The notes beneath the pieces were generated by a model that saw nothing but the letters and a program-made list of their open reading frames with translations, was not told the origin of the DNA and did not search any database. A DNA stretch of 42,850 nt, from contig NZ_ML123052.1 in assembly GCF_003846175.1 (NCBI RefSeq), forward strand, positions 395,435 through 438,284, read 5' to 3'. Of this stretch, positions 31,318 to 38,779 are shown one piece after another. A program made the translations under genes and the position numbers. How positions within the stretch are numbered: the first letter of the stretch is position 1; each line of letters opens with the position of its first letter. This stretch comes from Streptomyces sp. ADI95-17 (GTDB taxonomy: Bacteria; Actinomycetota; Actinomycetes; Streptomycetales; Streptomycetaceae).

Positions 31318-31683
31318 CTACCCGGCGCAGAGACAGAACGGGTGCCCCGCCGGGTCCGCGTACACCCGGAAGCTCCGCTCCCGGTCCTCCGCCTCCAGCA
31401 CGGTGGCGCCCAGCGCGAGCACTTCCTTCTCCGCCGCGTCCAGGTCCGGCACGGTCAGATCCAGATGGATCTGCTGCGAGGCGTCCGCGTTCGGCCACCG
31501 CGGCGGTACGAAACCGGGCGCGGCCTGGAACGCGAGCAGCGTGCCCCCGGTCCCGGTCAGCTCCAGCCAGCCGTCCTCCTCACCGGGAGTGATCTCACCG
31601 CCGAGCAGCCCGGCGTAGAAGTTTGCGAGCGCGGCGGTGTCTGGGCAGTCCAGGACGACGGCACCGAGTGTGGCGACAGCCAT
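31318..31683 (-). CDS. VOC-family (glyoxalase/bleomycin-resistance fold) protein
   Basis: Small vicinal-oxygen-chelate protein of 121 aa with two beta-alpha-beta-beta-beta halves: LGAVVLDCPDTAALANFYAG, GWLELTGTGGTLLAFQAAPG, QQIHLDLTVPDLDAAEKEVL and RVYADPAGHPFCLC. His in QQIHLDL and the DPAGHPFCL segment occupy the usual metal/active-site edge, but the substrate is unknown. A strong GGAGGAGG ribosome site precedes ATG 31683. Divergent from the CGNR zinc-finger regulator across 116 bp carrying GTAAC repeats, so the two are probably co-regulated. Confidence 0.9.
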   Translation of the reverse strand: MAVATLGAVVLDCPDTAALANFYAGLLGGEITPGEEDGWLELTGTGGTLLAFQAAPGFVPPRWPNADASQQIHLDLTVPDLDAAEKEVLALGATVLEAEDRERSFRVYADPAGHPFCLCAG

Positions 31684-31716
31684 GACAATTCCTCCTCCGG
31701 ACGAATGGGTGCAGCC

Positions 31717-31777
31717 GGTTACCCGTAGACGTCCTCAACAGGTAACCGTTACTGCATGCTGCCGCAAAGGAGGTAAC
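31717..31777. promoter_or_regulatory. cluster of GTAAC half-sites between VOC and CGNR genes
   Basis: GGTTACC (31717-31723) and GGTAACC (31741-31747) form an inverted repeat with a 17-bp spacer. GTTAC (31748-31752) makes a second palindrome with GTAAC 31742-31746 around one C. GGTAAC recurs at 31772-31777, fused to the AAGGAGG ribosome site. Four half-sites in 61 bp suggest an operator, perhaps for the CGNR protein itself. Confidence 0.45.
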
Positions 31778-31786
31778 GTCGCAACC

Positions 31787-31807
31787 ATGAGGTCGCACCA
31801 TGAGTGA
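31787..31807 (+). other. six-codon upstream ORF overlapping the CGNR start
   Basis: ATG 31787 lies 13 nt after AAGGAGG and encodes MRSHHE before TGA 31805, overlapping ATG 31800 of the CGNR gene in another frame. The only good ribosome site serves this ORF better than the gene, so coupled reinitiation is possible. Confidence 0.3.
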
Positions 31808-32309
31808 GAAGGATTCCGCGCCCGGGGAACTCGTACTGATCGAGGCCCTGGTCAACACCCTGGACATCGAGACGGGTGCGGACACTCTCGACACGGCGGA
31901 CGGACGCGCCGCCTTCGGCCTCACCGAGCGGGACGTCCCCGAAGCCCGGGAGCTGCGCGAGGCGCTCCGTACCGCCTGCCTCGCCCACGCCGGCCACCGC
32001 CCGCCGGGCGACGCCGCACCCCTGCTCGACCGGCTGCTCGCCGGGGCGCCGTTGCGCGTCACCGTGGACGCGGCGGGCGCCGCCGCACTGCGCCCCGCCA
32101 CCGAACCGGCCGGGCTGACCGCCCGGGTCGCCGCGGCCATCGCCGGCGCGGCGGCCGACGGCACCTGGGCCCGGCTCAAGGCGTGCGAGGCGGAGGACTG
32201 CCGCTGGGCGTACTACGACCGCAGCCCGGCGGGGCGGCGGCGCTGGTGCTCCATGTCGGTGTGCGGCGCCCGAGCCAAGATGCGCACCTACCGCGCGAAG
32301 CGCGCGTGA
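31800..32309 (+). CDS. CGNR zinc-finger (ABATE-domain) putative regulator
   Basis: Protein of 169 aa of the CGNR family. The N-terminal ABATE-like helical domain (about 5-115) starts LVLIEALVNTLDIETGADTL with ARELREALRTACLAHAG. The C-terminal zinc finger is KACEAEDCRWAYYDRSPAGR followed by RRWCSMSVCGARAKMRTYR, with four Cys ligands. The name-giving CGNR reads CGAR here, a change also seen in relatives. In-frame codons upstream hit a stop at 31788, which fixes the start at ATG 31800. Thought to be a DNA-binding regulator. The divergent VOC gene is the likely target. It ends 9 bp from the convergent ugd gene with no terminator visible. Confidence 0.88.
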   Translation: MSEKDSAPGELVLIEALVNTLDIETGADTLDTADGRAAFGLTERDVPEARELREALRTACLAHAGHRPPGDAAPLLDRLLAGAPLRVTVDAAGAAALRPATEPAGLTARVAAAIAGAAADGTWARLKACEAEDCRWAYYDRSPAGRRRWCSMSVCGARAKMRTYRAKRA

Positions 32310-32318
32310 CGCACGGGA

Positions 32319-33662
32319 TCAGGCGGTCGGGCGTCCCATCGCCCGGTACGTCCAGCCGGCCTCGCGCCACAGCTCGCTGTCCAGCGCGTTGCGGCCGTCC
32401 AGGATGATCTGGCGGGACGCGACCTCGCCGAGCGCCGCCGGGTCCAGCTCGCGGAACTCCCGCCACTCCGTCAGGTGCAGCACCACATCGGCGCCGCGCA
32501 CCGCGTCCAGCGCCGTGTCCGCGTAGCCGAGGGTCGGGAAGAGCCGCCGGGCGTTGTCCATGCCCTTCGGGTCGAAGACCGTGACCTGGCCGCCCTGGAG
32601 GTGGATCTGCCCGGCCACGTTCAGCGCCGGGGAGTCCCGTACGTCGTCCGAGTCCGGCTTGAACGTCGCACCCAGCACCGCCACCCGCTTGCCGAGGAAC
32701 GAGTCGCCGCCCACGGCCTCCCGGGCCAGCTCCACCATGTGGCCCCGGCGCCGCATGTTGATCGAGTCGACCTCGCGCAGGAAGGTCAGCGCCTGGTCCG
32801 CGCCCAGCTCACCGGCGCGCGCCATGAAGGCCCGGATGTCCTTCGGCAGACAGCCGCCGCCGAAGCCGATCCCGGCCCGCAGGTACTTCGAGCCGATCCG
32901 CTCGTCGTGCCCGATCGCCTCGGCCAGCTTCTTCACATCGCCGTCGGCGGCCTCGCAGACCTCCGCCATCGCGTTGATGAACGAGATCTTCGTGGCCAGG
33001 AACGAATTGGCCGCGGTCTTCACCAGCTCGGCGGTCGGGAAGTCCGTCACCACGAACGGCGACCCCTCGGCGACCGGCACCGCGTACACCTCGCGCAGCA
33101 GCTTCTCGGCCCGCTCGCTCGTCACGCCGACGACGATCCGGTCCGGGCGCAGGGTGTCGTTCACGGCGAAGCCCTCGCGCAGGAACTCCGGGTTCCAGGC
33201 CAGCTCCGCGTCGGCGCCCACCGGCGCCAGCTCCGCCAGCCGTGCCGCGAGCCGGGCCGCCGAGCCCACCGGGACGGTCGACTTCCCGACGACCAGGGTG
33301 GGCCGGGTCAGATGCGGGGCCAGCGACTCGAACGCGGTGTCCACGTAGCTCATGTCGCAGGCGTACTCGCCGTGCTTCTGCGGAGTGTTCACACAGACGA
33401 AGTGCACATCGCCGAAGGCCGCCACCTCCTCGGGGGAGGTGGTGAACCGCAGCCGTCCGGTGGACCCCGCGATGCCCTCGACGTGCTTGCTCAGCAGCTC
33501 CTCCAGCCCCGGTTCGTACATCGGGACCTTGCCGGTGCTGAGCATCTCGATCTTCTCGGGCACGACATCGAGGCCGAGCACTTCGAAGCCCAGTTCCGCC
33601 ATGGCCGCGGCGTGGGTGGCGCCGAGGTAGCCGGTGCCGATCACAGTGATCCTGAGGGCCAT
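32319..33662 (-). CDS. UDP-glucose/GDP-mannose 6-dehydrogenase family protein
   Basis: NAD-dependent nucleotide-sugar dehydrogenase of 447 aa that oxidises UDP-glucose to UDP-glucuronate for surface or secondary glycans. ATG 33662 (MALRITVIGTGYLGATHAAA) is preceded by AGGAGC; the longer open frame lacks similarity. Rossmann GTGYLG is at the N-terminus, then YEPGLEEL, CVNTPQ, STVPVGSA, NPEFLREGFAV, the catalytic Cys in GIGFGGGCLPKDIRAF, and the C-terminal GATFKPDSDDVRDSP. UDP-glucose is the most likely substrate, but UDP-ManNAc or GDP-mannose relatives share these motifs. Confidence 0.93.
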   Translation of the reverse strand: MALRITVIGTGYLGATHAAAMAELGFEVLGLDVVPEKIEMLSTGKVPMYEPGLEELLSKHVEGIAGSTGRLRFTTSPEEVAAFGDVHFVCVNTPQKHGEYACDMSYVDTAFESLAPHLTRPTLVVGKSTVPVGSAARLAARLAELAPVGADAELAWNPEFLREGFAVNDTLRPDRIVVGVTSERAEKLLREVYAVPVAEGSPFVVTDFPTAELVKTAANSFLATKISFINAMAEVCEAADGDVKKLAEAIGHDERIGSKYLRAGIGFGGGCLPKDIRAFMARAGELGADQALTFLREVDSINMRRRGHMVELAREAVGGDSFLGKRVAVLGATFKPDSDDVRDSPALNVAGQIHLQGGQVTVFDPKGMDNARRLFPTLGYADTALDAVRGADVVLHLTEWREFRELDPAALGEVASRQIILDGRNALDSELWREAGWTYRAMGRPTA

Positions 33663-33812
33663 GGAACGCTCCTGGGAGATGCGGACAGACGTGCGGTGAA
33701 CGAGCATAGCCGTGCTCCCGAAGGCCCGGATTCCAGCCGTCCGCACAGCTTTGCCCACCCCTGTCGTGAAGCTCACGCGGGCTTTGCATAGGCCATCGTG
33801 GGAGCCGCGCTC

Positions 33813-33840
33813 TAAAATTGGGTTACTTAACGGTAGTTAG
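33813..33840 (+). promoter_or_regulatory. promoter/operator region of the acyl-CoA dehydrogenase gene
   Basis: TAAAAT (33813-33818) is a plausible -10 box without a clear -35. Just downstream, TAACGGTAGTTA (33828-33839) is a TAAC-N4-GTTA inverted repeat between the presumed start site and the gene, a position suited to a repressor. Confidence 0.35.
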
Positions 33841-33851
33841 CGTCTTGGGGA

Positions 33852-35018
33852 GTGAGCGTCTTGGCGGGTTCGACCGATTTCGACCTGTACCGTCCGGCCG
33901 AGGAGCACGAGATGCTCCGGGAGACGGTGCGTGCGCTCGCCGAGGCGAAGATCGCCCCGCACGCGGCGGCGGTCGACGAGGAGGCGCGCTTCCCGCAGGA
34001 GGCGCTGGACGCCCTGACCGCGGCGGACCTGCACGCGGTGCACGTACCCGAGGAGTACGGCGGCGCGGGCGCCGACGCGCTGGCCACGGTCATCGTGATC
34101 GAGGAGGTGGCCCGGGTCTGCGCCTCGTCCTCCCTCATCCCGGCCGTGAACAAGCTGGGCTCCCTCCCGGTGATCCTCTCCGGCTCCGAGGACCTGAAGA
34201 AGAAGTACCTGGGCCCGCTGGCCAAGGGCGACGGCATGTTCTCGTACTGCCTCTCCGAGCCCGACGCGGGTTCCGACGCGGCCGGCATGAAGACCAAGGC
34301 CGTCCGCGACGGCGACTTCTGGGTGCTCAACGGCGTGAAGCGCTGGATCACCAACGCGGGCGTCTCCGAGTACTACACGGTCATGGCCGTCACCGACCCG
34401 ACCAAGCGCTCCAAGGGCATCTCGGCTTTCGTCGTCGAGAAGTCGGACGAGGGCGTCTCCTTCGGTGCCCCGGAGAAGAAGCTCGGCATCAAGGGCTCGC
34501 CGACCCGCGAGGTCTACTTCGACAACGTCCGCATCCCCGCCGACCGCATGATCGGCGAGGAGGGCACCGGCTTCGCCACCGCGATGAAGACCCTGGACCA
34601 CACCCGCATCACCATCGCGGCCCAGGCCCTCGGCATCGCGCAGGGCGCACTCGACTACGCCAAGGGCTACGTCCAGGAGCGCAAGCAGTTCGGCAAGCCG
34701 ATCGCCGACTTCCAGGGCATCCAGTTCATGCTCGCCGACATGGCCATGAAGCTGGAGGCGGCCCGCCAGCTCACCTACTCCGCCGCCGCCAAGTCCGAAC
34801 GCCTCGACGGCGACCTCACCTTCTTCGGCGCCGCGGCCAAGTGCTTCGCCTCCGACGTGGCGATGGAGATCACCACGGACGCGGTCCAGCTGCTCGGCGG
34901 CTACGGCTACACGCGGGACTACCCGGTGGAGCGGATGATGCGCGACGCGAAGATCACGCAGATCTATGAGGGCACGAACCAGGTCCAGCGCATCGTGATG
35001 GCGCGGAACCTGCCGTAG
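33852..35018 (+). CDS. acyl-CoA dehydrogenase
   Basis: FAD-dependent acyl-CoA dehydrogenase of 388 aa (GTG 33852; TTG 33861 is an alternative). N-terminal helical domain with LRETVRALAEAKIAPHAAAV and VHVPEEYGGAGADAL, middle beta domain with CLSEPDAGSDAAGMKTKAVR and RWITNAGVSEYYTV, and C-terminal helices with RKQFGKPIADFQGIQFMLAD. The catalytic Glu sits in ITQIYEGTNQVQRIVMAR, the position of short/branched-chain and medium-chain enzymes. It is monocistronic, divergent from ugd. Substrate chain length is not determined. Confidence 0.96.
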   Translation: MSVLAGSTDFDLYRPAEEHEMLRETVRALAEAKIAPHAAAVDEEARFPQEALDALTAADLHAVHVPEEYGGAGADALATVIVIEEVARVCASSSLIPAVNKLGSLPVILSGSEDLKKKYLGPLAKGDGMFSYCLSEPDAGSDAAGMKTKAVRDGDFWVLNGVKRWITNAGVSEYYTVMAVTDPTKRSKGISAFVVEKSDEGVSFGAPEKKLGIKGSPTREVYFDNVRIPADRMIGEEGTGFATAMKTLDHTRITIAAQALGIAQGALDYAKGYVQERKQFGKPIADFQGIQFMLADMAMKLEAARQLTYSAAAKSERLDGDLTFFGAAAKCFASDVAMEITTDAVQLLGGYGYTRDYPVERMMRDAKITQIYEGTNQVQRIVMARNLP

Positions 35019-35033
35019 CGGTTGCTGCTCCGG

Positions 35034-35069
35034 CGTCCAGCCCCCGATGTACGCGTCGGGGGCCGGACG
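35034..35069. terminator. hairpin terminator after the acyl-CoA dehydrogenase gene
   Basis: CGTCC-A-GCCCCCGA (35034-35047) pairs with TCGGGGGC-C-GGACG (35056-35069) around an 8-nt loop with one mismatch. It separates this gene from the convergent nuclease-like gene. Confidence 0.7.
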
Positions 35070-35099
35070 TGTGTCTGCGGCCGGGAGGCCAGGGTTGGA

Positions 35100-35996
35100 T
35101 CACTCCCCGGCGAAGATTTCCTCGGCGGAGGCGGCGGTGACGGCTCGCATGAGCCACTGGCGCAGAGTCTCGGGGTCGCCGCAATCGGTGATCCGCTCGC
35201 GAACCCTGTCGGGAACGGCGATGCCGCGCTGCTCCAGCACGAGCAGGATGTCCTCGGCCCGGCCCTGGGCCCGGCCCTGGGCTCGGCCCTGGGCTCGGCC
35301 TTCGTCCCGGATTTCTTCCGACATGAAGGACTTGTAGAAAGACGTGTCCACGGCCACCAGGTTCCTCCAGTGTTGTGCGGCCGGGCGGTTGCCCAGGCCC
35401 TGTGCGGTGAGTTCGATGACGGGGTCGGCGATGGCTTCAGGCGTGTCCCGCAGTGCGACGGACAGGGTTTTCAGTATGGCACCGACGTCCGGATTGTCGG
35501 CGTGTGTGATGTCGGCCAGGGTGGCGAGCGCGAGGTCCTTGCGGGCTTCGGCCACATCGGTGATGACAGGCATGTTGTGCGGGCCTGCGACGAGGGGGTT
35601 CAGGGCGAGCGTCTGCCATTGACGGAGGCCGATGCGGATGGGGCGTGCGGCCCATTCGGCGGTGGCGCGGTCCTGGCAGACGACCAGTAGCAGGACCGGC
35701 AGGCCATATCTGTTGTGGAGATAGCTGACGTAGTACGGCCAGCTGGCGGTCTTGCGCGGGTCCTTCTTGCCCTGGGCCTCGATGGCGAGGACGAAGGGCC
35801 CGTCGTGCTCTGTCTCGATGCGCAGGAGGGTGTCCACCCGGCGTTCCACGGGACGGGCTTCGGTGAGGTCGGTGGGCAGGGTAGTGGCCGAGGTGGGCGG
35901 TGGGATGTCGACCCCGAGCACCTCGGAGACGCGGGAGAAGAGGCCGGGGTACTCCTGGAAGATGCGGTGCATTGCCTCGTGGGGCGAGCTGACCAT
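35100..35996 (-). CDS. Rpn/PD-(D/E)XK nuclease-family-like protein
   Basis: Protein of 298 aa resembling the Rpn (YhgA-like) group. The N-terminal half carries a PD-(D/E)XK-type core: Asp in RRVDTLLRIETEHDG and Glu-x-Gln in FVLAIEAQGKKDP, followed by a helix/strand (WPYYVSYLHNRYGLPVLLLV). The middle is helical (EARKDLALATLADITHADNP). The tail has four tandem RAQG/RAEG units (GRAQGRAQGRAQGRAED), typical of repeat-bearing tails in this group. The tail is encoded by a 12-nt DNA repeat at 35261-35300. Such proteins are nuclease-like and often scattered or mobile. Activity is inferred. Confidence 0.65.
   Translation of the reverse strand: MVSSPHEAMHRIFQEYPGLFSRVSEVLGVDIPPPTSATTLPTDLTEARPVERRVDTLLRIETEHDGPFVLAIEAQGKKDPRKTASWPYYVSYLHNRYGLPVLLLVVCQDRATAEWAARPIRIGLRQWQTLALNPLVAGPHNMPVITDVAEARKDLALATLADITHADNPDVGAILKTLSVALRDTPEAIADPVIELTAQGLGNRPAAQHWRNLVAVDTSFYKSFMSEEIRDEGRAQGRAQGRAQGRAEDILLVLEQRGIAVPDRVRERITDCGDPETLRQWLMRAVTAASAEEIFAGE
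35261..35300. repeat. 12-nt tandem repeat in the nuclease-like gene
   Basis: GGCCCTGGGCCC (35261-35272), then GGCCCTGGGCTC twice (35273-35296) and a partial copy, each encoding four residues of the RAQG tail. Unit changes stay in frame. Confidence 0.85.
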
Positions 35997-36029
35997 GCAG
36001 GTCCGTTCGGGTTGTGGGTGATGTTCCGG

Positions 36030-37028
36030 TCAGGCGGCTGCGTGGAGGTCTGTCCGGCAGTCGTGGCAGTGGCCGGGGTGGCGGGAGCGGAAGGCGCGGT
36101 CGCAGCCGTCGCAGTTCTGGAGCGGGATGACGATGACGCCGGGGCGCGCGTGTGCGACGACGTCCTGGGCTCCTGGTAGCGGTGGTGGCAGGAGTGTTGT
36201 GATGCGGTGGCGCAGGAGTTTGGCCGGGTGCTTCAGGGGGCTCGGGAGGTCGGTGGTGAGGGTGTGGCGGATGGTGTCGGGGTGGGCGTCGCGTTCGAGC
36301 CAGGTGGCGATGCCGGGGGCGAGGGCGCGGATGTCGTGTTCGGAGAGGACGAGTTGAGGTGCGTGGCGGCGCAGGTCGGCGAGGAGGGTGGTGGCCGCGC
36401 GCTGGAGTTCCGGTGTGAGTTCCTGTGGCTGGGGGAGCGGTGGTGGTGGCGTGGTGCGTGCGGTGGGGGCCGGGACGAGGACTGGGGTGGGCTGAGGCTG
36501 CGGCGCGGGCGGCTGCGGCGTGGGTGTCGGGGGTGGTGCGGGGGCCGGAGCCGGGTGCGGTTGGAGAGCGGTTGCGTGTGGTGGTGGCGGTGGTGCGGGG
36601 TGTGGGGTCGGCTTGCTGGGGGCCGTACGGGGGCGGGGAGTTGCGGCGGGGTGGGCGGCCGTGCCCGGCTGGTTGTACGAGACGGTGCGGGTGACGATTC
36701 GGCCGTCGGCGAGGCGTACGCGGCTGCGGTGGAGGTAGCCGTGGGCTTCGAGTTCGCGCAGGGCGGCGGCGATGCGGGTCTCGCTCTCGGGGAAGCGTTC
36801 GGCGAGGCGCTTGATGCCGATCCTGGCTCCGGCGGGCAGCGACTGGATGTGGGCGGCCAGCCCGATCGCGGCGAGGGAGAGCCCGCGGTGCTGGGCGAGG
36901 TGGTTGCCGATGACGGTGAAGCCCGCGGCATGCCGGAAGTTGATGTGGATGACACCGGATGACGGCGTGGCGTCTCCGGGTACGGGGGACGGACCGCGCG
37001 AGGGCGCGGTAATCTGCGGGGTATCCAT
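36030..37028 (-). CDS. helix-turn-helix protein with Pro-rich linker and C-terminal zinc ribbon
   Basis: Hypothetical DNA-binding protein of 332 aa from ATG 37028 (MDTPQITAPSRG; AAGAGG seven bases upstream). The open frame continues to 37124 through the leader hairpin. Residues about 25-125 form a winged-helix domain (HINFRHAAGFTVIGNHLAQH, LSLAAIGLAAHIQSLPAGAR, SETRIAAALRELEAHGYLHR, RTVSYNQPG). A long Pro-rich linker (about 130-210) follows, then a helical domain (TPELQRAATTLLADLRRHAP) and a C-terminal zinc ribbon CDGCDRAFRSRHPGHCHDC. The N-terminal part resembles streptomycete replication-initiator-like HTH proteins. No phage or plasmid genes flank it. Function not known. Confidence 0.7.
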   Translation of the reverse strand: MDTPQITAPSRGPSPVPGDATPSSGVIHINFRHAAGFTVIGNHLAQHRGLSLAAIGLAAHIQSLPAGARIGIKRLAERFPESETRIAAALRELEAHGYLHRSRVRLADGRIVTRTVSYNQPGTAAHPAATPRPRTAPSKPTPHPAPPPPPHATALQPHPAPAPAPPPTPTPQPPAPQPQPTPVLVPAPTARTTPPPPLPQPQELTPELQRAATTLLADLRRHAPQLVLSEHDIRALAPGIATWLERDAHPDTIRHTLTTDLPSPLKHPAKLLRHRITTLLPPPLPGAQDVVAHARPGVIVIPLQNCDGCDRAFRSRHPGHCHDCRTDLHAAA

Positions 37029-37057
37029 CGGGAAGCCTCTTACTTCCTCGGTGGTCA

Positions 37058-37093
37058 GGCCCCCGGTTGAGACTGTGAATCTCGTCGGGGGCC
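37058..37093 (-). other. hairpin leader upstream of the HTH/zinc-ribbon gene
   Basis: GGCCCCCG (37058-37065) and CGGGGGCC (37086-37093) form an 8-bp stem enclosing a smaller GAGA/TCTC stem, ending 30 nt before ATG 37028. No T-run follows. It looks like a structured 5' leader that could act as an attenuator or protein/ligand site. Confidence 0.5.
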
Positions 37094-37244
37094 GTCGCAT
37101 GTCTGGAGTTGTCGCGGCGAGCATATGCCAGCCAACCCGTATGAAATCCAGCTCAGTTGTCCCATGTCACCCGCGTGAGTGACGGCGACGGGACCGGGGT
37201 CGGGTTTGGGTGGGGAGGGTGATTTCCCCAAGTTCTTTAAAGCC

Positions 37245-37736
37245 TTATGCGTCGTGGAACGCGGGGACGTGGTCGACCGGGTCGTGGATATCCGCGACCC
37301 GGTGGAGCGGTCGCGGTACGAGGTCGATCTCGGCCCAGACCGTCTTGCGCGGCACGGGCCCGTGGGTGACGCCCCAGCGGTCGGCGAGGGCCTCGACGAT
37401 GAGGAGGCCGCGCCCGCCCTCCGCGTGCAGGTCGAGGGTGGAAGCGACGGGCAGTTGCTCGTCCCGGGTGTCGGTCACCTCGATCCGCAGGAGCTTGCCG
37501 CTGTGGGCGGTGAGGCCGAGCCGGAAGTCCCGGCCGGGTACGCGACCGTGGACGGCGGCGTTGGCGGCCAGCTCGGCGACGATGTGCGCGGCCGGTTCGC
37601 AGACGATCCCCCAATCGCCCAGATGCGCCGTGGCCAGGAGACGGGCGAGCCTGGCGCCCCGGCGGGTGGGGGAGAGCAGCACCGTGAACTGCCGGGCAGG
37701 AGCGGAATGTTCGGTTCGGGTGATGTGTTGGTTCAC
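37245..37736 (-). CDS. ATP-binding protein (RsbW-like HATPase)
   Basis: Small GHKL ATPase of 163 aa from GTG 37736, of the kind abundant in Streptomyces as putative anti-sigma factors. N-box IVAELAANAAVHGRVPGRDF, G1-like EVTDTRDEQLP (the DxGxG is degenerate: DTRDE), and G2 LHAEGGRGLLIVEALADRWG. The degenerate G1 box may weaken ATP binding. It is divergent from an XRE/DUF397 pair across 164 bp, the standard neighbourhood of whiJ-type modules. No sigma factor is adjacent, so its target is unknown. Confidence 0.82.
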   Translation of the reverse strand: MNQHITRTEHSAPARQFTVLLSPTRRGARLARLLATAHLGDWGIVCEPAAHIVAELAANAAVHGRVPGRDFRLGLTAHSGKLLRIEVTDTRDEQLPVASTLDLHAEGGRGLLIVEALADRWGVTHGPVPRKTVWAEIDLVPRPLHRVADIHDPVDHVPAFHDA

Positions 37737-37798
37737 GCCGCTCAGCGTGGCCGTGGCTGCGTACCGTGAACAGCGACGAGCCGCTTGCGTACGGCGAT

Positions 37799-37817
37799 TG
37801 TCCAGGGCTTGTCCAGT
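37799..37817. promoter_or_regulatory. TTGTCCAG direct repeat between the ATPase and XRE genes
   Basis: TTGTCCAG occurs at 37799-37806 and 37810-37817, an 11-bp (one helical turn) spacing, with further TGTCC copies to 37835. It could be an XRE binding site. Tentative. Confidence 0.3.
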
Positions 37818-37900
37818 GCTGTCCCGGCTGTCCGGAGTGACGCGCCGGGGACGTCAGGGGTTGGGCCGAGAACGGCAGACGCATCGGAAGTGGGGCACGG

Positions 37901-38779
37901 ATGAGCGTGGATGAGACCGGTACGGAACACGGCGACGCCGGGGCGGACGAGCCGGGCTGGGATGTTGATCCCGATGACGAGTCGGGGGCGGCCGTGGTCG
38001 CGGCGGTGGGCCGCCAGATCAAGGCGTGGCGGGAGGCGGCGGGGCTGCGGGCCGGGGAGTTCGGGATCGCGATCGGGTACGGCGAGGACATGGTCTACAA
38101 GGTGGAGGGCGGCCGTCGCATCCCTCGGCCGGAACTCCTGGACAAGGCGGACGAGGTGCTCGGCGCGGGCGGGAAGATCGCCGCGATGAAGCAGGACGTG
38201 GCGGAGGTCCGGTATCCGAAGAAGATCCGGGATCTGGCGGGGGTGGAGGCGAAAGCGGTCGAGATCGCGGCCTACGTGGGACACGGCCTGCACGGGCTGT
38301 TGCAGACTCCCGGGCACGCGCGGGCGCTGTTCGAGGCCCGACAGCCCCCGTACTCGCAGGACGAGGTGGAGCGGATGGTGGCCGGGCGCATGGCACGGCA
38401 GTCGATCTTCGAGCGATCGCCCGCCCCTGCTCTGAGTTTCGTCCAGGAGGAGTCGTCGCTCTGGCGGCCCATCGGAGGCACAATGGAGTGGCGGCGACAA
38501 CTTGAACGTCTGTTGGAGATCGGGCAGTTGCGCAATGTCACCCTCCAGGTGATGCCTACGCGTCGTGAGGCGCATCCCGGCATGGATGGGGACATCAGTG
38601 TGTTGAAGTTCAAGGACGGTTCGGCGGTTGGGTGTTCGCACGGGGCGTTCAGCGGGCGTCGGGTGACCGACCCGAAGCAGCTCCGTATCCTCGAACTGCG
38701 GTACGGCACCATCCGGGCCGAGGCTCTCACTCCCCGAGAGACCCTGGCCCTCATCGAGCGAATGCTGGGAGAGACATGA
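37901..38779 (+). CDS. XRE-family regulator with DUF5753 domain (WhiJ-like)
   Basis: Regulator of 292 aa. An acidic N-terminus (about 1-30) precedes a helix-turn-helix (about 33-95: VGRQIKAWREAAGLRAGEFG, YGEDMVYKVEGGRRIPRPEL). DUF5753 (about 105-285) shows IAAYVGHGLHGLLQTPGHAR, VAGRMARQSIFERSPAPALS, VQEESSLWRPIGG and NVTLQVMPTRREAHPGMDGD. It overlaps the following DUF397 gene by 4 nt (ATGA). This is the WhiJ-like protein of a module repeated many times in Streptomyces genomes; paralogues influence development and antibiotic production, and XRE/DUF397 pairs have been proposed as toxin-antitoxin-like. The role here is inferred. Confidence 0.9.
   Translation: MSVDETGTEHGDAGADEPGWDVDPDDESGAAVVAAVGRQIKAWREAAGLRAGEFGIAIGYGEDMVYKVEGGRRIPRPELLDKADEVLGAGGKIAAMKQDVAEVRYPKKIRDLAGVEAKAVEIAAYVGHGLHGLLQTPGHARALFEARQPPYSQDEVERMVAGRMARQSIFERSPAPALSFVQEESSLWRPIGGTMEWRRQLERLLEIGQLRNVTLQVMPTRREAHPGMDGDISVLKFKDGSAVGCSHGAFSGRRVTDPKQLRILELRYGTIRAEALTPRETLALIERMLGET

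Noticed and set aside
36400..36700. Plus-strand frames opposite the Pro-rich linker of the HTH/zinc-ribbon gene
   Set aside because: Low-complexity Gly/Arg translations mirror the Pro-rich coding strand; no domain or ribosome site.
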